A stretch of 64,000 nt of DNA from Aminobacter aminovorans (GCF_900445235.1 NZ_UFSM01000001.1:924501-988500), one strand, 5' to 3'; shown: positions 13,808 to 23,093, numbered from the stretch's first letter. Numbers and translations: made by a program. The notes: generated from the letters alone by a model not told the origin.

Positions 13808-15214
13808 ATGGCATATGACGTCGTCGTAATCGGCTCGGGCCCAGGCGGCTATGTGTGCGCCATCAAGGCGGCACAGCTCGGATTGAAGGTCGCCGTGGTC
13901 GAGAAGAACGCGACCTTCGGCGGCACCTGCCTGAACATCGGCTGCATTCCCTCCAAGGCGCTGCTGCATGCGTCGGAAATGCTGGCCGAGGCGCAGCATT
14001 CCTTCGACGCGCTCGGCGTCGAGGTCGGCACGCCGAAGATGAACCTGAAGAAGATGATGGCGCACAAGGATGCGACCGTCGCCGCCAACGTCAATGGCGT
14101 GTCGTTCCTGTTCAAGAAGAACAAGATCGAGAGCTTCCAGGGCACCGGCAAGGTGCTCGGCGCCGGCAAGGTCGGCGTGACGAGCGCCGACGGCAAGACC
14201 CAGGAACTCGAAACCAAGAACATCGTCATCGCCACGGGCTCCGATGTCGCCGGCATCCCGGGCGTCAATGTCGAGTTCGATGAAAAGGTGATCATCTCGT
14301 CGACCGGCGGCCTGTCGCTGGAGAAGGTGCCTGGTCATCTGGTGGTTGTCGGCGGTGGCGTGATCGGCCTCGAACTCGGCTCGGTCTGGGCGCGCCTCGG
14401 CGCCAAGGTGACTGTTGTCGAGTATCTCGACACCATCCTGGGCGGCATGGACGGCGACGTCGCCAAGCAGTTCCAGCGCATGCTGGCCAAGCAGGGCTTC
14501 GAGTTCAAGCTCGGCTCCAAGGTGACGGGCGTCGCCAAGGCCAAGAAGGGCGCGACGGTGACCTTCGAGCCGGTAAAGGGCGGCGACGCTGAGACCATCG
14601 AGGCCGATGTCGTGCTGGTTGCCACCGGCCGCCGGCCCTACACCGACGGACTGGGGCTCAAGCAAGCCGGCGTCGAGATGGACGAGCGTGGTCGGGTCAA
14701 GACCGACGGCCATCTGCGCACCAACGTTGCCGGCATCTATGCCATCGGCGACGTGGTCGTCGGCCCGATGCTGGCGCACAAAGCCGAGGACGAAGGCGTG
14801 GCGGTTGCCGAGATCATCGCCGGCCAAGCCGGTCATGTGAATTACGACGTCATTCCCGGCGTGGTCTACACCAGCCCCGAGGTCGCATCGGTCGGCAAGA
14901 CCGAAGAAGAGCTCAAGAAAGCCGGCATCGCCTACAAGGCCGGAAAGTTCCCGTTCACGGCGAACGGTCGTGCCCGCGCCATGCTGCACACCGACGGCTT
15001 CGTGAAGGTGCTGGCCGACAAGGACAGCGACAAGGTGCTGGGCGTGCACATCGTCGGCTTCGGCGCCGGCGAGATGATCCACGAAGCGGCGGTGCTGATG
15101 GAGTTCGGCGGCTCGTCGGAAGATCTCGGCCGCACCTGCCATGCGCACCCGACGATGTCGGAAGCGGTGAAGGAGGCGGCGCTGGCCACCTTCTTCAAGC
15201 CGATCCACATGTAA
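13808..15214 (+). CDS. lpdA: Dihydrolipoyl dehydrogenase (E3)
   Basis: FAD enzyme that reoxidises dihydrolipoyl groups of the 2-oxoglutarate dehydrogenase complex (and perhaps others). 468 residues: FAD site [10 protein letters not shown], redox disulfide Cys41/Cys46 in [16 protein letters not shown] site [13 protein letters not shown], and C-terminal active-site His447 in HAHPTMSE. It is separated from sucB by five unrelated genes and about 2.9 kb, yet keeps the same direction; a strong terminator follows. Confidence 0.97.
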   Translation: MAYDVVVIGSGPGGYVCAIKAAQLGLKVAVVEKNATFGGTCLNIGCIPSKALLHASEMLAEAQHSFDALGVEVGTPKMNLKKMMAHKDATVAANVNGVSFLFKKNKIESFQGTGKVLGAGKVGVTSADGKTQELETKNIVIATGSDVAGIPGVNVEFDEKVIISSTGGLSLEKVPGHLVVVGGGVIGLELGSVWARLGAKVTVVEYLDTILGGMDGDVAKQFQRMLAKQGFEFKLGSKVTGVAKAKKGATVTFEPVKGGDAETIEADVVLVATGRRPYTDGLGLKQAGVEMDERGRVKTDGHLRTNVAGIYAIGDVVVGPMLAHKAEDEGVAVAEIIAGQAGHVNYDVIPGVVYTSPEVASVGKTEEELKKAGIAYKAGKFPFTANGRARAMLHTDGFVKVLADKDSDKVLGVHIVGFGAGEMIHEAAVLMEFGGSSEDLGRTCHAHPTMSEAVKEAALATFFKPIHM

Positions 15215-15242
15215 GATCCGCAGTTTGTTTTGAACAAATGTG

Positions 15243-15275
15243 AAACGGCCCGCTCGATGAGCGGGCCGTTTGCAT
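15243..15275 (+). terminator. Rho-independent terminator of lpdA
   Basis: A 13-bp perfect stem, AAACGGCCCGCTC (15243-15255) with GAGCGGGCCGTTT (15259-15271), 3-base loop, then TGCATTT. It also sits 20 bases from the end of the convergent gene and may work both ways. Confidence 0.85.
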
Positions 15276-15295
15276 TTCAACTGGTGCCGGTGCCC

Positions 15296-15649
15296 TTAGC
15301 CTCCGGAAGGTGCCGGTGCAGGCGCAGTGGTGCCGCCGCCCGAAGGCGCTGGCTCGGCCGGAGCCGGGGCGGCGGGTGCGGGCGCAGGCTCGGCAGGTGC
15401 CGGCGCAGGAGCTGGTTCAGCAGGCGCAGGCGCCATCGTTCCAGACGGTGCCGGGGCAGCAGGTTCGGCCGGAGCTGGCGCCGGGGCCGTTGCGGCCGGC
15501 GGTTCGGCCGGTGCCGGGGCTTCGGCGGTCTTTGGACCGAAAATGTAGTAGGCCACCGCAGCGAGCAGCACGACGATGATGGCTATCAGCCACGTGCTGC
15601 CCATGCTCGACTGGCCGGATGGGCGTCCTGGATCTGGATTGTTCACCAT
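15296..15649 (-). CDS. Pro/Ala/Glu-rich single-pass membrane protein
   Basis: 117 residues. After a short polar N-terminus there is one strong transmembrane helix (STWLIAIIVVLLAAVAYYIFG, about residues 18-38), then about 75 residues composed almost only of Ala, Pro, Glu, Gly and Thr with PAPAEPAPAP-type repeats to the C-terminus. This looks like a membrane-anchored, extended periplasmic tail; function is unknown. The ATG at 15649 is preceded by GGGAGATCTC, which favours it over an upstream frame extension. The gene converges on lpdA. Confidence 0.7.
   Translation of the reverse strand: MVNNPDPGRPSGQSSMGSTWLIAIIVVLLAAVAYYIFGPKTAEAPAPAEPPAATAPAPAPAEPAAPAPSGTMAPAPAEPAPAPAPAEPAPAPAAPAPAEPAPSGGGTTAPAPAPSGG
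15299..15535 (-). repeat. Low-complexity GCC/GGT-rich repeat coding the Pro/Ala tail
   Basis: Degenerate tandem words of the type GGTGCCGGCGCAGG and GGCTCGGCCGGAGCCGG encode alternating Pro-Ala-Glu. Such tracts are prone to length change. Confidence 0.6.
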
Positions 15650-15838
15650 TGAGATCTCCCTCAGCTGCGCTCCGCAATCGTTGCGTGAACATCGCAATCA
15701 ACGCGCGAAGCGCCTTTCGGTTTCACTTCCACGTGAAAATTTCGAAACGAACGTTCCGGTGGCGGCGTTTCGCCACGCTTCAAAGGTGATGAAACAGGAA
15801 TAGGCTCGGGCAGGTTGCAATGAGCAGAGGCCAAGAAC

Positions 15839-16312
15839 ATGCCCGTGGTTCCTGTCTTTCCAGATGCCGCGCAAATCTTGCCCGGTGCGAGTTTCGCCGA
15901 CAGATTTGCCGTGGTGGTGCATGGCCAGCGTCTTGATGTCGGGACTGCCGCCGAGCGGGTGTTCCGCCATCGGCCGAGCTGGATCGGGGTGCTGATGGCG
16001 CTGCGCAACGTGCTGGTCAGGCCGTTCGGGCTGAAGACTCGCGTCGAAGACCTTGCGCCGGAGCTGGAGCGGAAAGGGATGTTTCCGGTCCTAAGCCAAT
16101 CGGGGCAGCGGATGGTGCTCGGCTTGGACGACCACCATCTCGATTTCAGGTTGCTTGTCGAATTGACGGATCTTGGCGGCGACCGGCAGGAAGTCAGCGC
16201 AACGACGTTGGTCAAGCCGCACAACTGGCTCGGCCGGACCTATCTCGCCATTGTCCTGCCGTTCCACAGGATCATCGTTCCGGCCATGCTGGCGCGGGCC
16301 GCCAAGCCCTAG
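15839..16312 (+). CDS. DUF2867-like protein
   Basis: 157 residues resembling the DUF2867 family: an N-terminal segment with ILPGASFADRFAV, a central FGLKTRVEDLA..., a core of LDDHHLDFRLLVELTD and VSATTLVKPHNWLGRTYLAIVLPFHRIIVPAMLARA at the end. Function unknown. It is divergent from the Pro/Ala-rich gene across about 190 bases and converges on the TraB/GumN gene, whose end lies only 9 bases away. Confidence 0.7.
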   Translation: MPVVPVFPDAAQILPGASFADRFAVVVHGQRLDVGTAAERVFRHRPSWIGVLMALRNVLVRPFGLKTRVEDLAPELERKGMFPVLSQSGQRMVLGLDDHHLDFRLLVELTDLGGDRQEVSATTLVKPHNWLGRTYLAIVLPFHRIIVPAMLARAAKP

Positions 16313-16321
16313 AGGCCGGTG

Positions 16322-17392
16322 TCAGCGGTCGGCTACGGTCACGGTGTAGCCAGCCTTGCGGAACAGCTCGACAAGCCCGTCTGGACCGGGCAGGTGCAGC
16401 GCGCCGACGGCCATGAAGGCGTCGCCTGGGCCGACGAGCGGCTCGGCGCGCTCGACCATCGTCTTGTTGCGTGTCGTCACCATCGCCTCCTCGAAGGCGG
16501 CGTAATTCGATTCATCACCCGCGGCACTTGGCAGCGCATTGCGGAACAGCGGCCAGAACATGCCGGTGTCGCCGCGCTGGTAGAGCACGACCATCGTTTC
16601 GATGACGTCGTCCATGCGGTCGCCGAGCTTGAGGGTTTCGACAAGGCCCTTAATGTGGAATTCGAGCGGCAACGATGCCATTGCCGAGAGCTGGTCGGCG
16701 GCGCTTTCCAGGCCCTTGACCTCCTTGCCGGCAGCCTTGGCCTGCTGGGCGAGCAGGACGTCGAGCACCGGCGCGCCGCCGGACTTGCGGGCAAGCTCGC
16801 AGGCCGGTAACGCAACCATGGCCGACAGCATCCACGGCTTCATCTTGGTGACGCTTGCCGGCGGGATACCGCGCGCTTCGAGCGCTGCGTTGACGATCCT
16901 GGCGTCCTCCGGTGACAGCAGCGACGGCAGCGTCGTTGCGTCGGTGAACATCATCAGTTCGGGCTTCTTCATCAGGCCGGCGACCATCGCCTGTTGGTCG
17001 AGCACATCAGTGGTTTCGATGACCAGCGTGTGCGAACCGTCGAAGGCCTTTTGCGCGGCGGGTTCGAGGCTGGTGACACGCGGGTCGGTGACATGCATGG
17101 TGCCGTAGAGCCATGACGGCTTCTGGCCAGGCTTTTCCAGCTTCCACAACAGGCCCTGGCCGTTGAGCGTGTCCTTGGCCTCGGCCTCGATCCTGGCAAG
17201 CAGTGCCGGGTCGCTCTTCTGCAGTTCGGCCAGCATGTCCGACCCGGTGCAGACAGGTGCCTCGGCATGCGCCTTGCCGGCGAGCAGCAAGGCGACAGCA
17301 AAGAACAGGACGAAGAACAGCATGTTGAGCGCTGCCAGCAGCTTAAGCGACAACAGCGAGGCGCGATCGGCAATGGCAGCGAGACGGTTCAT
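16322..17392 (-). CDS. TraB/PrgY/GumN-family protein
   Basis: 356 residues with an N-terminal membrane segment (LKLLAALNMLFFVLFFAVALLLAG, about 20-43) that could be a signal anchor. The family core starts with SWLYGTMHVTDPRV, a predicted metal-binding GxxH motif, and ends with a second one, AVGALHLPGPDGLVELFRKAGYTV. TraB/GumN proteins are thought to be metalloprotease-like; the role here is unknown. I chose the ATG at 17392 because the upstream extension in the same frame is rich in His/Arg and non-conserved. Confidence 0.85.
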   Translation of the reverse strand: MNRLAAIADRASLLSLKLLAALNMLFFVLFFAVALLLAGKAHAEAPVCTGSDMLAELQKSDPALLARIEAEAKDTLNGQGLLWKLEKPGQKPSWLYGTMHVTDPRVTSLEPAAQKAFDGSHTLVIETTDVLDQQAMVAGLMKKPELMMFTDATTLPSLLSPEDARIVNAALEARGIPPASVTKMKPWMLSAMVALPACELARKSGGAPVLDVLLAQQAKAAGKEVKGLESAADQLSAMASLPLEFHIKGLVETLKLGDRMDDVIETMVVLYQRGDTGMFWPLFRNALPSAAGDESNYAAFEEAMVTTRNKTMVERAEPLVGPGDAFMAVGALHLPGPDGLVELFRKAGYTVTVADR

Positions 17393-17518
17393 GCTGCTGG
17401 TGTAGCCGCCAAATGCGGCAAAACGGTTAATGTGGCGGTGACAATTGTCGCGCCGCATGGACCGATGCTTGCGCATCGTTTCCCCAAGAATCGCGCCTGA
17501 ACTATTTCGGGCGAAGCG

Positions 17519-18457
17519 TCAGGCACGGGGGTGGGCTGCTTCGTAGATTTCCAGCAGCCGCGCCGTGTCGACGCCGGTATAGATCTGGGTCGTCGACAGG
17601 CTGGCGTGGCCGAGCAGTTCCTGGATGGTTCTGAGGTCGCCGCCACGGCCAAGCAGGTGGGTGGCGAAGGAATGGCGCAGCGCATGCGGGGTTGCCGTAT
17701 CGGGCAGGTTGAGCGCTGCGCGCATCTTGCGCATCTCTCGCTGGATGATTGCCGGATCGAGCTGGCCGCCGCGCGCCCCACGAAACAAGGCGCCATCGGG
17801 ACCCAGATGGTAGGGGCAGAGCTTGCGGTATTCGGCGACGGCCTGGAGTGCAACGGGCAGCACCGGCACGAGACGGGTCTTGCCGCCCTTGCCCGATATG
17901 CGCAGCACGGTGTCGCCTGGCGAGGCCAGCTCTGCGCCGGACAGGTTGAGCGCTTCGGAAATGCGCAGGCCTGAGCCATAGAGCAGGGTCAGCACGGCAG
18001 CGTTGCGCGCGGCGATCCACGGTTCTTCGGCGAGCTGTTCGCCCACTGAGACGACGCGCTTGGCATCGACCGCCGTCAGCGGCTTGGGCAGCGACTTCGG
18101 CTGCCTTGGCGCCCGCAGGGCTGCCGAGCCGGCGGCATTGACGAGGCCCTGGCGTTCGAGGAAGCGCAGCAGCGAGCGTATGCCGGCAAGGCCGCGCCCG
18201 AGCGTGCGGGCACCGGCGCCGTCGGCGCGGCGCGAGGCAAGGAAGCCGCGAAGGTCGGCCGGGCGCAGGTCGCGGATGTCGGAAATGGCGGGTGGGCCGC
18301 CATTATGGCCGGTCAGGAACTGCAGGAACTGGCGCGTGTCGCGCTCATAGGCATCGACCGTTGCAGCCGAGAGACGGCGTTCGCCGGCAAGCGCCTTCAG
18401 CCAGCCTTCGCGGGCGGCCTGCAGGTCGGGTTTTGCGGCGATAAGGAATTCCTGCAT
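17519..18457 (-). CDS. xerC: Tyrosine recombinase XerC
   Basis: Resolves chromosome dimers at dif together with XerD. 312 residues: N-terminal core-binding domain (about 1-110) and C-terminal catalytic domain with all active residues: Arg165 (GSGLRISE), Lys190 (SGKGGKTR), His258 and Arg261 (PHALRHSFATHLLG), His284 (LGHASLSTT) and Tyr293 (QIYTGVD). The ATG at 18457 gives the family length; the frame stays open a further 370 bases but overlaps rimM there. Standalone housekeeping gene, not part of an element. XerC rather than XerD is inferred from gene style and not proven. Confidence 0.88.
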   Translation of the reverse strand: MQEFLIAAKPDLQAAREGWLKALAGERRLSAATVDAYERDTRQFLQFLTGHNGGPPAISDIRDLRPADLRGFLASRRADGAGARTLGRGLAGIRSLLRFLERQGLVNAAGSAALRAPRQPKSLPKPLTAVDAKRVVSVGEQLAEEPWIAARNAAVLTLLYGSGLRISEALNLSGAELASPGDTVLRISGKGGKTRLVPVLPVALQAVAEYRKLCPYHLGPDGALFRGARGGQLDPAIIQREMRKMRAALNLPDTATPHALRHSFATHLLGRGGDLRTIQELLGHASLSTTQIYTGVDTARLLEIYEAAHPRA

Positions 18458-18526
18458 TGGCAGCGGGCGTCCGATTGGAATATGGCAGTGTTGAACGCGT
18501 GAAGTTGACAAGCAGTGAAGCAGGCG

Positions 18527-19123
18527 ATGGCCAAACCCCAAAATCCTATCCAGATGGCCGTGATCGGCGCCGCCCATGGCATCAAGGGCGAGTTGCGGGT
18601 CAAGACCTTTACCGGCGACCCGCTGGCTTTGGCCGACTATGGCCCGCTCTATGCCAAGGACGGCCGCGCCTTCGAGATCGCCGCGATCCGGCCTGCCAAC
18701 GAGGTGGTGGTTGTGCGTTTCAAGGGCGTGATCGACCGCAACGCGGCCGAGGCGCTGACGGGCACGGAGCTGTTCGTCGACCGTTCGGCGCTGCCCGACG
18801 ATGGCGACGAGGGCGAGTTCTATCACGCCGACCTCGTCGGCCTTGCCGTGCGCGATGAAACCGGCGAACCGGTGGGCAAGGTGTTTGCCGTGCAGAATTA
18901 TGGCGGTGGTGACATCCTGGAAATCCAGTACCAGGGCCGCAAGGGCGTGCTGATCCCGTTCACCCAGGCAGCGGTGCCGGTGGTGGATGTATCAGGCGGC
19001 TTCGTTGCCATCGACACGGTGGCGGCCGGGCTGGTCGACGATGAAGACGACGCTGACGCACCTTCCGATGGCGAGTTCGACAAACGGCCGCGCGGCCCGA
19101 AGGACGCCGGAGGCAATCGCTGA
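18527..19123 (+). CDS. rimM: Ribosome maturation factor RimM
   Basis: Assists late 30S maturation (16S head domain, binds S19). 198 residues: N-terminal RimM domain from [24 protein letters not shown], a PRC-barrel domain from about residue 95 ([36 protein letters not shown], then [15 protein letters not shown]), and an acidic, charged tail (about 170-198) not found in E. coli RimM. A GTG 12 bases upstream is an alternative start. Stop and the trmD ATG share one base. Confidence 0.95.
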   Translation: MAKPQNPIQMAVIGAAHGIKGELRVKTFTGDPLALADYGPLYAKDGRAFEIAAIRPANEVVVVRFKGVIDRNAAEALTGTELFVDRSALPDDGDEGEFYHADLVGLAVRDETGEPVGKVFAVQNYGGGDILEIQYQGRKGVLIPFTQAAVPVVDVSGGFVAIDTVAAGLVDDEDDADAPSDGEFDKRPRGPKDAGGNR

Positions 19124-19821
19124 TGTTTCGCGCAACCGTGCTCACGCTTTATCCCGAGATGTTTCCCGGGGCGCTGGGGGTATCCCTGGCGGGGCGGGCG
19201 ATGGAGCGCGGCGACTGGGCGCTGGAGGCGTTGCAGATCCGCGACTTCGCCACCGACAAGCACCGCACCGTAGACGATACGCCGGCCGGCGGCGGCGCCG
19301 GCATGGTGATGCGCGCCGACATTCTGGCCAAGGCGATCGACAGTGCTGCGCCCGAGGGCGACACGCGTCCGCGTATCCTGATGAGCCCGCGCGGGAAGCC
19401 TCTGACACAAGAACGCGTGCGCGAACTGGCAGCCGGGCCGGGCGCGGTGATCCTGTGCGGGCGTTTTGAAGGCGTCGACCAGCGCGTGATCGATGCGCGC
19501 GAGCTGGAAGAGATTTCAGTCGGCGACTTCATCCTTTCGGGTGGCGAGCCGGCAGCACTGGTGTTGCTCGACGCAGTGGTGCGCCTCCTGCCCGGCGTGA
19601 TGGGCAACGAGGTGTCGGGCGATGAGGAGAGTTTCGAGGGCGGTCTGCTGGAGCACCCGCACTACACCAGGCCGCAGGAGTTCGAGGGCCTGCCCATTCC
19701 GGAGGTGCTGACCTCGGGCAACCACGGCAAGATCGCCAGATGGCGCCGCGCCGAGGCCGAGAAGCTGACGCAGGCACGACGGCCGGACTTGTGGGCCCGG
19801 CGTGCGGGGAAGAAGGGGTAG
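19123..19821 (+). CDS. trmD: tRNA (guanine37-N1)-methyltransferase TrmD
   Basis: SPOUT-class methyltransferase making m1G37 in tRNA to prevent +1 frameshifts. 232 residues. Motifs: [14 protein letters not shown] at the N-terminus, [32 protein letters not shown] and the knot region [27 protein letters not shown]. Starts within the rimM stop. The usual rimM-trmD-rplS order is broken here by a permease on the opposite strand. Confidence 0.97.
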   Translation: MFRATVLTLYPEMFPGALGVSLAGRAMERGDWALEALQIRDFATDKHRTVDDTPAGGGAGMVMRADILAKAIDSAAPEGDTRPRILMSPRGKPLTQERVRELAAGPGAVILCGRFEGVDQRVIDARELEEISVGDFILSGGEPAALVLLDAVVRLLPGVMGNEVSGDEESFEGGLLEHPHYTRPQEFEGLPIPEVLTSGNHGKIARWRRAEAEKLTQARRPDLWARRAGKKG

Positions 19822-19851
19822 GCGGGTACGCTCCCTTCATCTGCCTGTGAG

Positions 19852-19880
19852 CACCCTCTCCCCGTGAACGTGGAGAGGTG
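19852..19880. repeat. Short palindrome between trmD and the permease (possible bidirectional terminator)
   Basis: CACCCTCTCC (19852-19861) and GGAGAGGTG (19872-19880) form an imperfect stem around CCGTGAACGT. It sits between convergent genes and resembles another CTCTCC...GGAGAG palindrome at 38796-38823. Confidence 0.5.
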
Positions 19881-19895
19881 AGAAGCGACGGCGTT

Positions 19896-20651
19896 TCAGC
19901 CTTTTGTGAAGTAATAGCCCGCAAGGAACAGCCCGACCGCGACGACGAAGGTGCGGACGAACGCTTGGGGCACGCGGCGCGCGGTCCAGACGCCGGCATA
20001 GCCGCCGAGCGCGACACCCGGCACCATGATCGCGGCATGGGTCCAGGCGACTACACCGCCCGAGGCGAAGATGATGATGGCAACCGCTGCGATGACGATG
20101 GAGAGCATGTTCTTCAGCGCGTTGAGGCGGTGGTAGTCGCCGCCTTCGGTGAGGCCGAGGGTGGCCAGCATCATCACGCCCATGCCGGCGCCGAAGAAGC
20201 CACCATAGATCGAGGTGAAGAGCTGGACGATGCGGCCGGCGAGCGAGGCGGGTGCGTCAGGGGCGCGTTCGGCTAGCTTTTTTGGGCGCAGCCACGGGCC
20301 GGCGGCGAAGAGGGCGGTTGCGGCGAGCAAGAGCCAGGGAACGAGGGCGCCGAAGGCGACATTGTCGAGCGAGAGCAGGAAGAGCGCGCCGGCCAGTGCG
20401 CCAACTGCCGAGATGACGGCGAAGGTGATGGCGCCGCGCCACATCAGGCGGATGTCGTCGAGATAGGCCCAGGTCGAGGTGATGTAGCCGGGGAACTGGG
20501 CGATGGAGGAGGTCGCGTTGGCCGAAATCGGCGGGACGCCGAGCATGGTCATGGCGCCGAAGGTGAGAAAGGTGCCGCCCCCGGCGATGGCGTTGACGAC
20601 GCCTGACAGGAAGCCGGCGAGAAAGAGGATGCCTATTGTGATCAGGGACAC
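19896..20651 (-). CDS. TauE/SafE (TSUP) family permease
   Basis: 251-residue inner-membrane protein of the sulfite/sulfonate exporter family, substrate not determinable. Conserved start GFLSGVVNAIAGGGTFLTFGAM with the glycine-rich repeat, VPPISANATSSIAQFPGY, then seven to eight hydrophobic helices, and a second repeat with IYGGFFGAGMGVMMLATLG. It lies on the minus strand between trmD and rplS, which are otherwise adjacent in many proteobacteria. Confidence 0.92.
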   Translation of the reverse strand: MSLITIGILFLAGFLSGVVNAIAGGGTFLTFGAMTMLGVPPISANATSSIAQFPGYITSTWAYLDDIRLMWRGAITFAVISAVGALAGALFLLSLDNVAFGALVPWLLLAATALFAAGPWLRPKKLAERAPDAPASLAGRIVQLFTSIYGGFFGAGMGVMMLATLGLTEGGDYHRLNALKNMLSIVIAAVAIIIFASGGVVAWTHAAIMVPGVALGGYAGVWTARRVPQAFVRTFVVAVGLFLAGYYFTKG

Positions 20652-20810
20652 GGGCTGCCTGCCTTGCTGCTATGTTGGCGGGTCTGTAGAAAGCGCGGAC
20701 GAACGATGCAAGCCATCGCTTGCCGATGTCGGCGGCATGGTCCAATGTCGGGAAAGCGGACACAATGTCCAGGCTGCACGCCCTGGCTGCAAAAAAGAAG
20801 CGGCAAAGGC

Positions 20811-20838
20811 GTGACAAATGACCGAAATAGCGCTATGT
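20811..20838 (+). promoter_or_regulatory. Predicted sigma-70-type promoter of rplS
   Basis: GTGACA (20811-20816) and CTATGT (20833-20838) match the alphaproteobacterial pattern CTTGAC-N17-CTATAT with near-correct spacing. It would give a leader of roughly 160 bases before rplS. Confidence 0.45.
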
Positions 20839-20845
20839 GCCCGCC

Positions 20846-21006
20846 CGAACCGGACGAATAATCGACCGGACCCGTCAACAGTGACGGTGTAGTCGCCCCT
20901 GCCAGAAGACCCGCGAGGGAAGAAGGCATAACCGAGCGGTCATTGGAACTGCAAGGCGAGCGTTGGGCGCTCTGGCTGTCGGAAGAACAAGAAGTGGATT
21001 TTTGAG
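20846..21006 (+). other. Putative structured leader of rplS
   Basis: The gene-free stretch 20652-21006 contains, after the predicted promoter, small hairpins: CCGTCA-acag-TGACGG (20872-20887), CCC-GCGA-GGG (20910-20919) and GAGCG-ttggg-CGCTC (20958-20972), then a purine-rich segment GGAAGAACAAGAAGTGG before the start. Autoregulatory ribosomal-protein leaders are common, but I cannot match this to a named one. The region 20652-20810 shows nothing else. Confidence 0.35.
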
Positions 21007-21555
21007 ATGGATATCATCCGCCAGCTCGAGGCCGAACAGGCCGCCAAGATCGAAGCCAAGCGCACCCTGCCTGAATTCCAGCCCGGGGACACCGTGCGCG
21101 TCCAGGTGCGCGTCACCGAAGGCACGCGTACCCGCGTCCAGGCCTACGAAGGCGTCGTGATCGCCCGCGCCGGCTCGGGCTTCCAGGAAAACTTCACCGT
21201 CCGCAAGATCTCCTATGGCGAAGGCGTGGAACGCGTGTTCCCGGTCTACTCGCCGATGATCGAGGGCGTCGAGATCGTCCGTCGCGGCAAGGTGCGTCGC
21301 GCCAAGCTGTACTACCTGCGCGATCGTCGCGGTAAGTCGGCTCGTATCGTCGAGAACACCGGCGTCCGCGCCCGCAAGCTGAACGACGCCGAGCGCGCAG
21401 CACTGGTCGCCGAGAAGGCCCGGATCGAAGCCGAGAAGGTTGCAGCAGCCCAGGCGCTGGCCGCCGAGAAGGCCGCCCAGGAAGCCGCCGAGAAGAAGGC
21501 AGCAGCCGAGGCCGCCAAGGCGGCTGAAGCCGCCGCTGAGACCGCAGCCGAGTAA
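21007..21555 (+). CDS. rplS: 50S ribosomal protein L19
   Basis: Ribosomal protein at the 30S-50S interface. The first 115 or so residues are the normal L19 fold ([94 protein letters not shown]). After this comes a tail of about 60 residues made of Ala, Glu and Lys, predicted to be one long helix. Total 182 residues against about 115 in E. coli; such extensions are known in Rhizobiales. Own promoter and terminator suggest a single-gene unit. Confidence 0.97.
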   Translation: MDIIRQLEAEQAAKIEAKRTLPEFQPGDTVRVQVRVTEGTRTRVQAYEGVVIARAGSGFQENFTVRKISYGEGVERVFPVYSPMIEGVEIVRRGKVRRAKLYYLRDRRGKSARIVENTGVRARKLNDAERAALVAEKARIEAEKVAAAQALAAEKAAQEAAEKKAAAEAAKAAEAAAETAAE

Positions 21556-21573
21556 TTTCCGGACTTGATTTCG

Positions 21574-21600
21574 AAAGGGCGGCTTCGGCCGCCCTTTTGC
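21574..21600 (+). terminator. Rho-independent terminator of rplS
   Basis: A 10-bp stem AAAGGGCGGC (21574-21583) / GCCGCCCTTT (21588-21597) closed by a TTCG tetraloop, followed by TTGCGTTT. Confidence 0.88.
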
Positions 21601-21619
21601 GTTTGGGGAGGATTTGTTG

Positions 21620-22138
21620 GTGGTGAGCTCGCGGAATTTCGTCGTGCGTCGGCTGATGCCGGGCGAGGGCGCTGTCTATCGCAAGCTGCGGTTTGCTGCG
21701 CTTGAAAACGCGCCGCTGGCTTTCAGCTCGAGCCCGGAGGACGAGGCGCATCTTGGCGATGCCGATTTCGAGGCGCGGATAAGCCTGGCCGAACCCGATG
21801 CGGTGTTCGGCGTGTTTGGTTCCGGTGCGCTCGTTGGCGTGGCGACGTTCATTGCCGAAAAGCGACGCAAGACGCGGCACAAGGGTGCGATGTATGGCGT
21901 CTATGTCGACCCCGACTGGCGCGGCACCGGTGCTGCTCAGGCGCTGGTACGGCAGGTGGTCGACCACGCGACGACACGTGGCCTTGCGCTGCATGCCCAC
22001 GTGATCGCCGACAATGCGCCGGCACTCCGGCTCTATCTCGGTCTCGGCTTCGTCAGCTATGGCGTCGAGCCGAGAGCGCTGCTGGTCGACGGGGTGTTTT
22101 ACGACGAGCAATTGCTGATCTACCAGCCGCGCGGCTGA
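21620..22138 (+). CDS. GNAT-family N-acetyltransferase
   Basis: About 172 residues, N-acetyltransferase of unknown substrate. Motif A is clear in KGAMYGVYVDPDWRGTGAAQALVRQVVDHA, and the C-terminal part NAPALRLYLGLGFVSYGVEPRAL is the usual GNAT motif B. Start choice: GTG at 21620 lies 8 bases after GGGGAGG; TTG codons at 21614 and 21617 and a GTG at 21623 are alternatives. It follows the rplS terminator. Confidence 0.85.
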   Translation: MVSSRNFVVRRLMPGEGAVYRKLRFAALENAPLAFSSSPEDEAHLGDADFEARISLAEPDAVFGVFGSGALVGVATFIAEKRRKTRHKGAMYGVYVDPDWRGTGAAQALVRQVVDHATTRGLALHAHVIADNAPALRLYLGLGFVSYGVEPRALLVDGVFYDEQLLIYQPRG

Positions 22139-22295
22139 CGCCGAAGTTTGTTCCGCAAACACGCTTAAAGCGAAACAGATACAGTGCATTCAGCTGTGCC
22201 AGCGCATCGTCCATGCTTGCAAGCAGGCTTGGGACGGCTAAAGTCTGGCGCAAATCGACCGGCGCCGCCGGTCTTGTGTTGTCGGGGAACGCATC

Positions 22296-23093
22296 ATGTC
22301 GAATTTCAAACTGTCGCTGGCCGGCGCGCTGGCCGTCGTGCTTCTGCCCTTTGCCGCCATGGCCCAGACCCTGCCGGACCTCGGCGGCAAATCGGTCGTC
22401 GTGGTGACCGAGAACGCCTATCCGCCGCTACAGTTCATCGACCCCAAGACCGGCAAACAGATCGGCTGGGAATATGACGCCATGGACGAGATCGCCAAGA
22501 GGCTGAACTTCAAGATCGAGTACCAGAACACCAGCTGGGACGCGATGATCCAGGCGGTATCGGACGGCCAGTATCAGGTCGGCATGACCGGCATCACCAT
22601 CAAGGACGAGCGCAAGGAGAAGGTCGACTTCTCCGATCCCTACATGCGTTCGCAGCAGTTCATGCTGGTGCGCGCCGACGAGGCCCGCTTCACCGACGCC
22701 AAGAGCTTCGGTGCCCTCAAGGACGGCCTGATCGCGGCGCAGCCGGGCACCTCGCCCTTCTACACCGCCGTCTACGAGATCCTCGACGGCAACGAGCAGA
22801 ACCCGCGCATCAAGCTGTTCGAGACCTTCGGTGCGACCGTGCAGGCGCTCAAGGCCGGCGACGTCGACCTCGTGCTGACCGACAGCGTCGCCGCGCAAGG
22901 GTATGTCGATGCCTCGGAAGGCAAGCTCAAGGTGGTGGGCGAGCCGCTGGGCAGCGAGGATTTCGGCTTCATCTTCAAGAAGGGCTCGGACCTCGTCGCC
23001 CCGATCAACCAGGCGATCGCGGCGTTGAAGGCTGACGGCACCTTCGACAAGCTGAACAAGAAGTGGTTCCTCGACTACAAGATGGGCCAGTAG
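22296..23093 (+). CDS. Polar amino-acid ABC transporter, periplasmic binding protein
   Basis: 265 residues with a Sec signal peptide (MSNFKLSLAGALAVVLLPFAAMAQ, cut near residue 24). The mature part is a family-3 solute-binding protein: VVVTENAYPPLQFIDPKTGKQIGWEYDAMDEIAKRL, then DGQYQVGMTGITIKDERKEKVDFSDPYM, typical of His/Glu/Gln-type binders. Substrate is not determined. Its likely permease begins 866 bases downstream, behind a SnoaL-like gene and an HxlR gene; no ATPase gene is present nearby. Confidence 0.92.
   Translation: MSNFKLSLAGALAVVLLPFAAMAQTLPDLGGKSVVVVTENAYPPLQFIDPKTGKQIGWEYDAMDEIAKRLNFKIEYQNTSWDAMIQAVSDGQYQVGMTGITIKDERKEKVDFSDPYMRSQQFMLVRADEARFTDAKSFGALKDGLIAAQPGTSPFYTAVYEILDGNEQNPRIKLFETFGATVQALKAGDVDLVLTDSVAAQGYVDASEGKLKVVGEPLGSEDFGFIFKKGSDLVAPINQAIAALKADGTFDKLNKKWFLDYKMGQ

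Noticed and set aside
13631..15280. Open frame of 549 codons antisense to lpdA
   Set aside because: Shadow of lpdA; no start signal or motif.
17519..18826. Longer start for XerC (435 residues)
   Set aside because: The extension overlaps rimM on the other strand and lacks family similarity.
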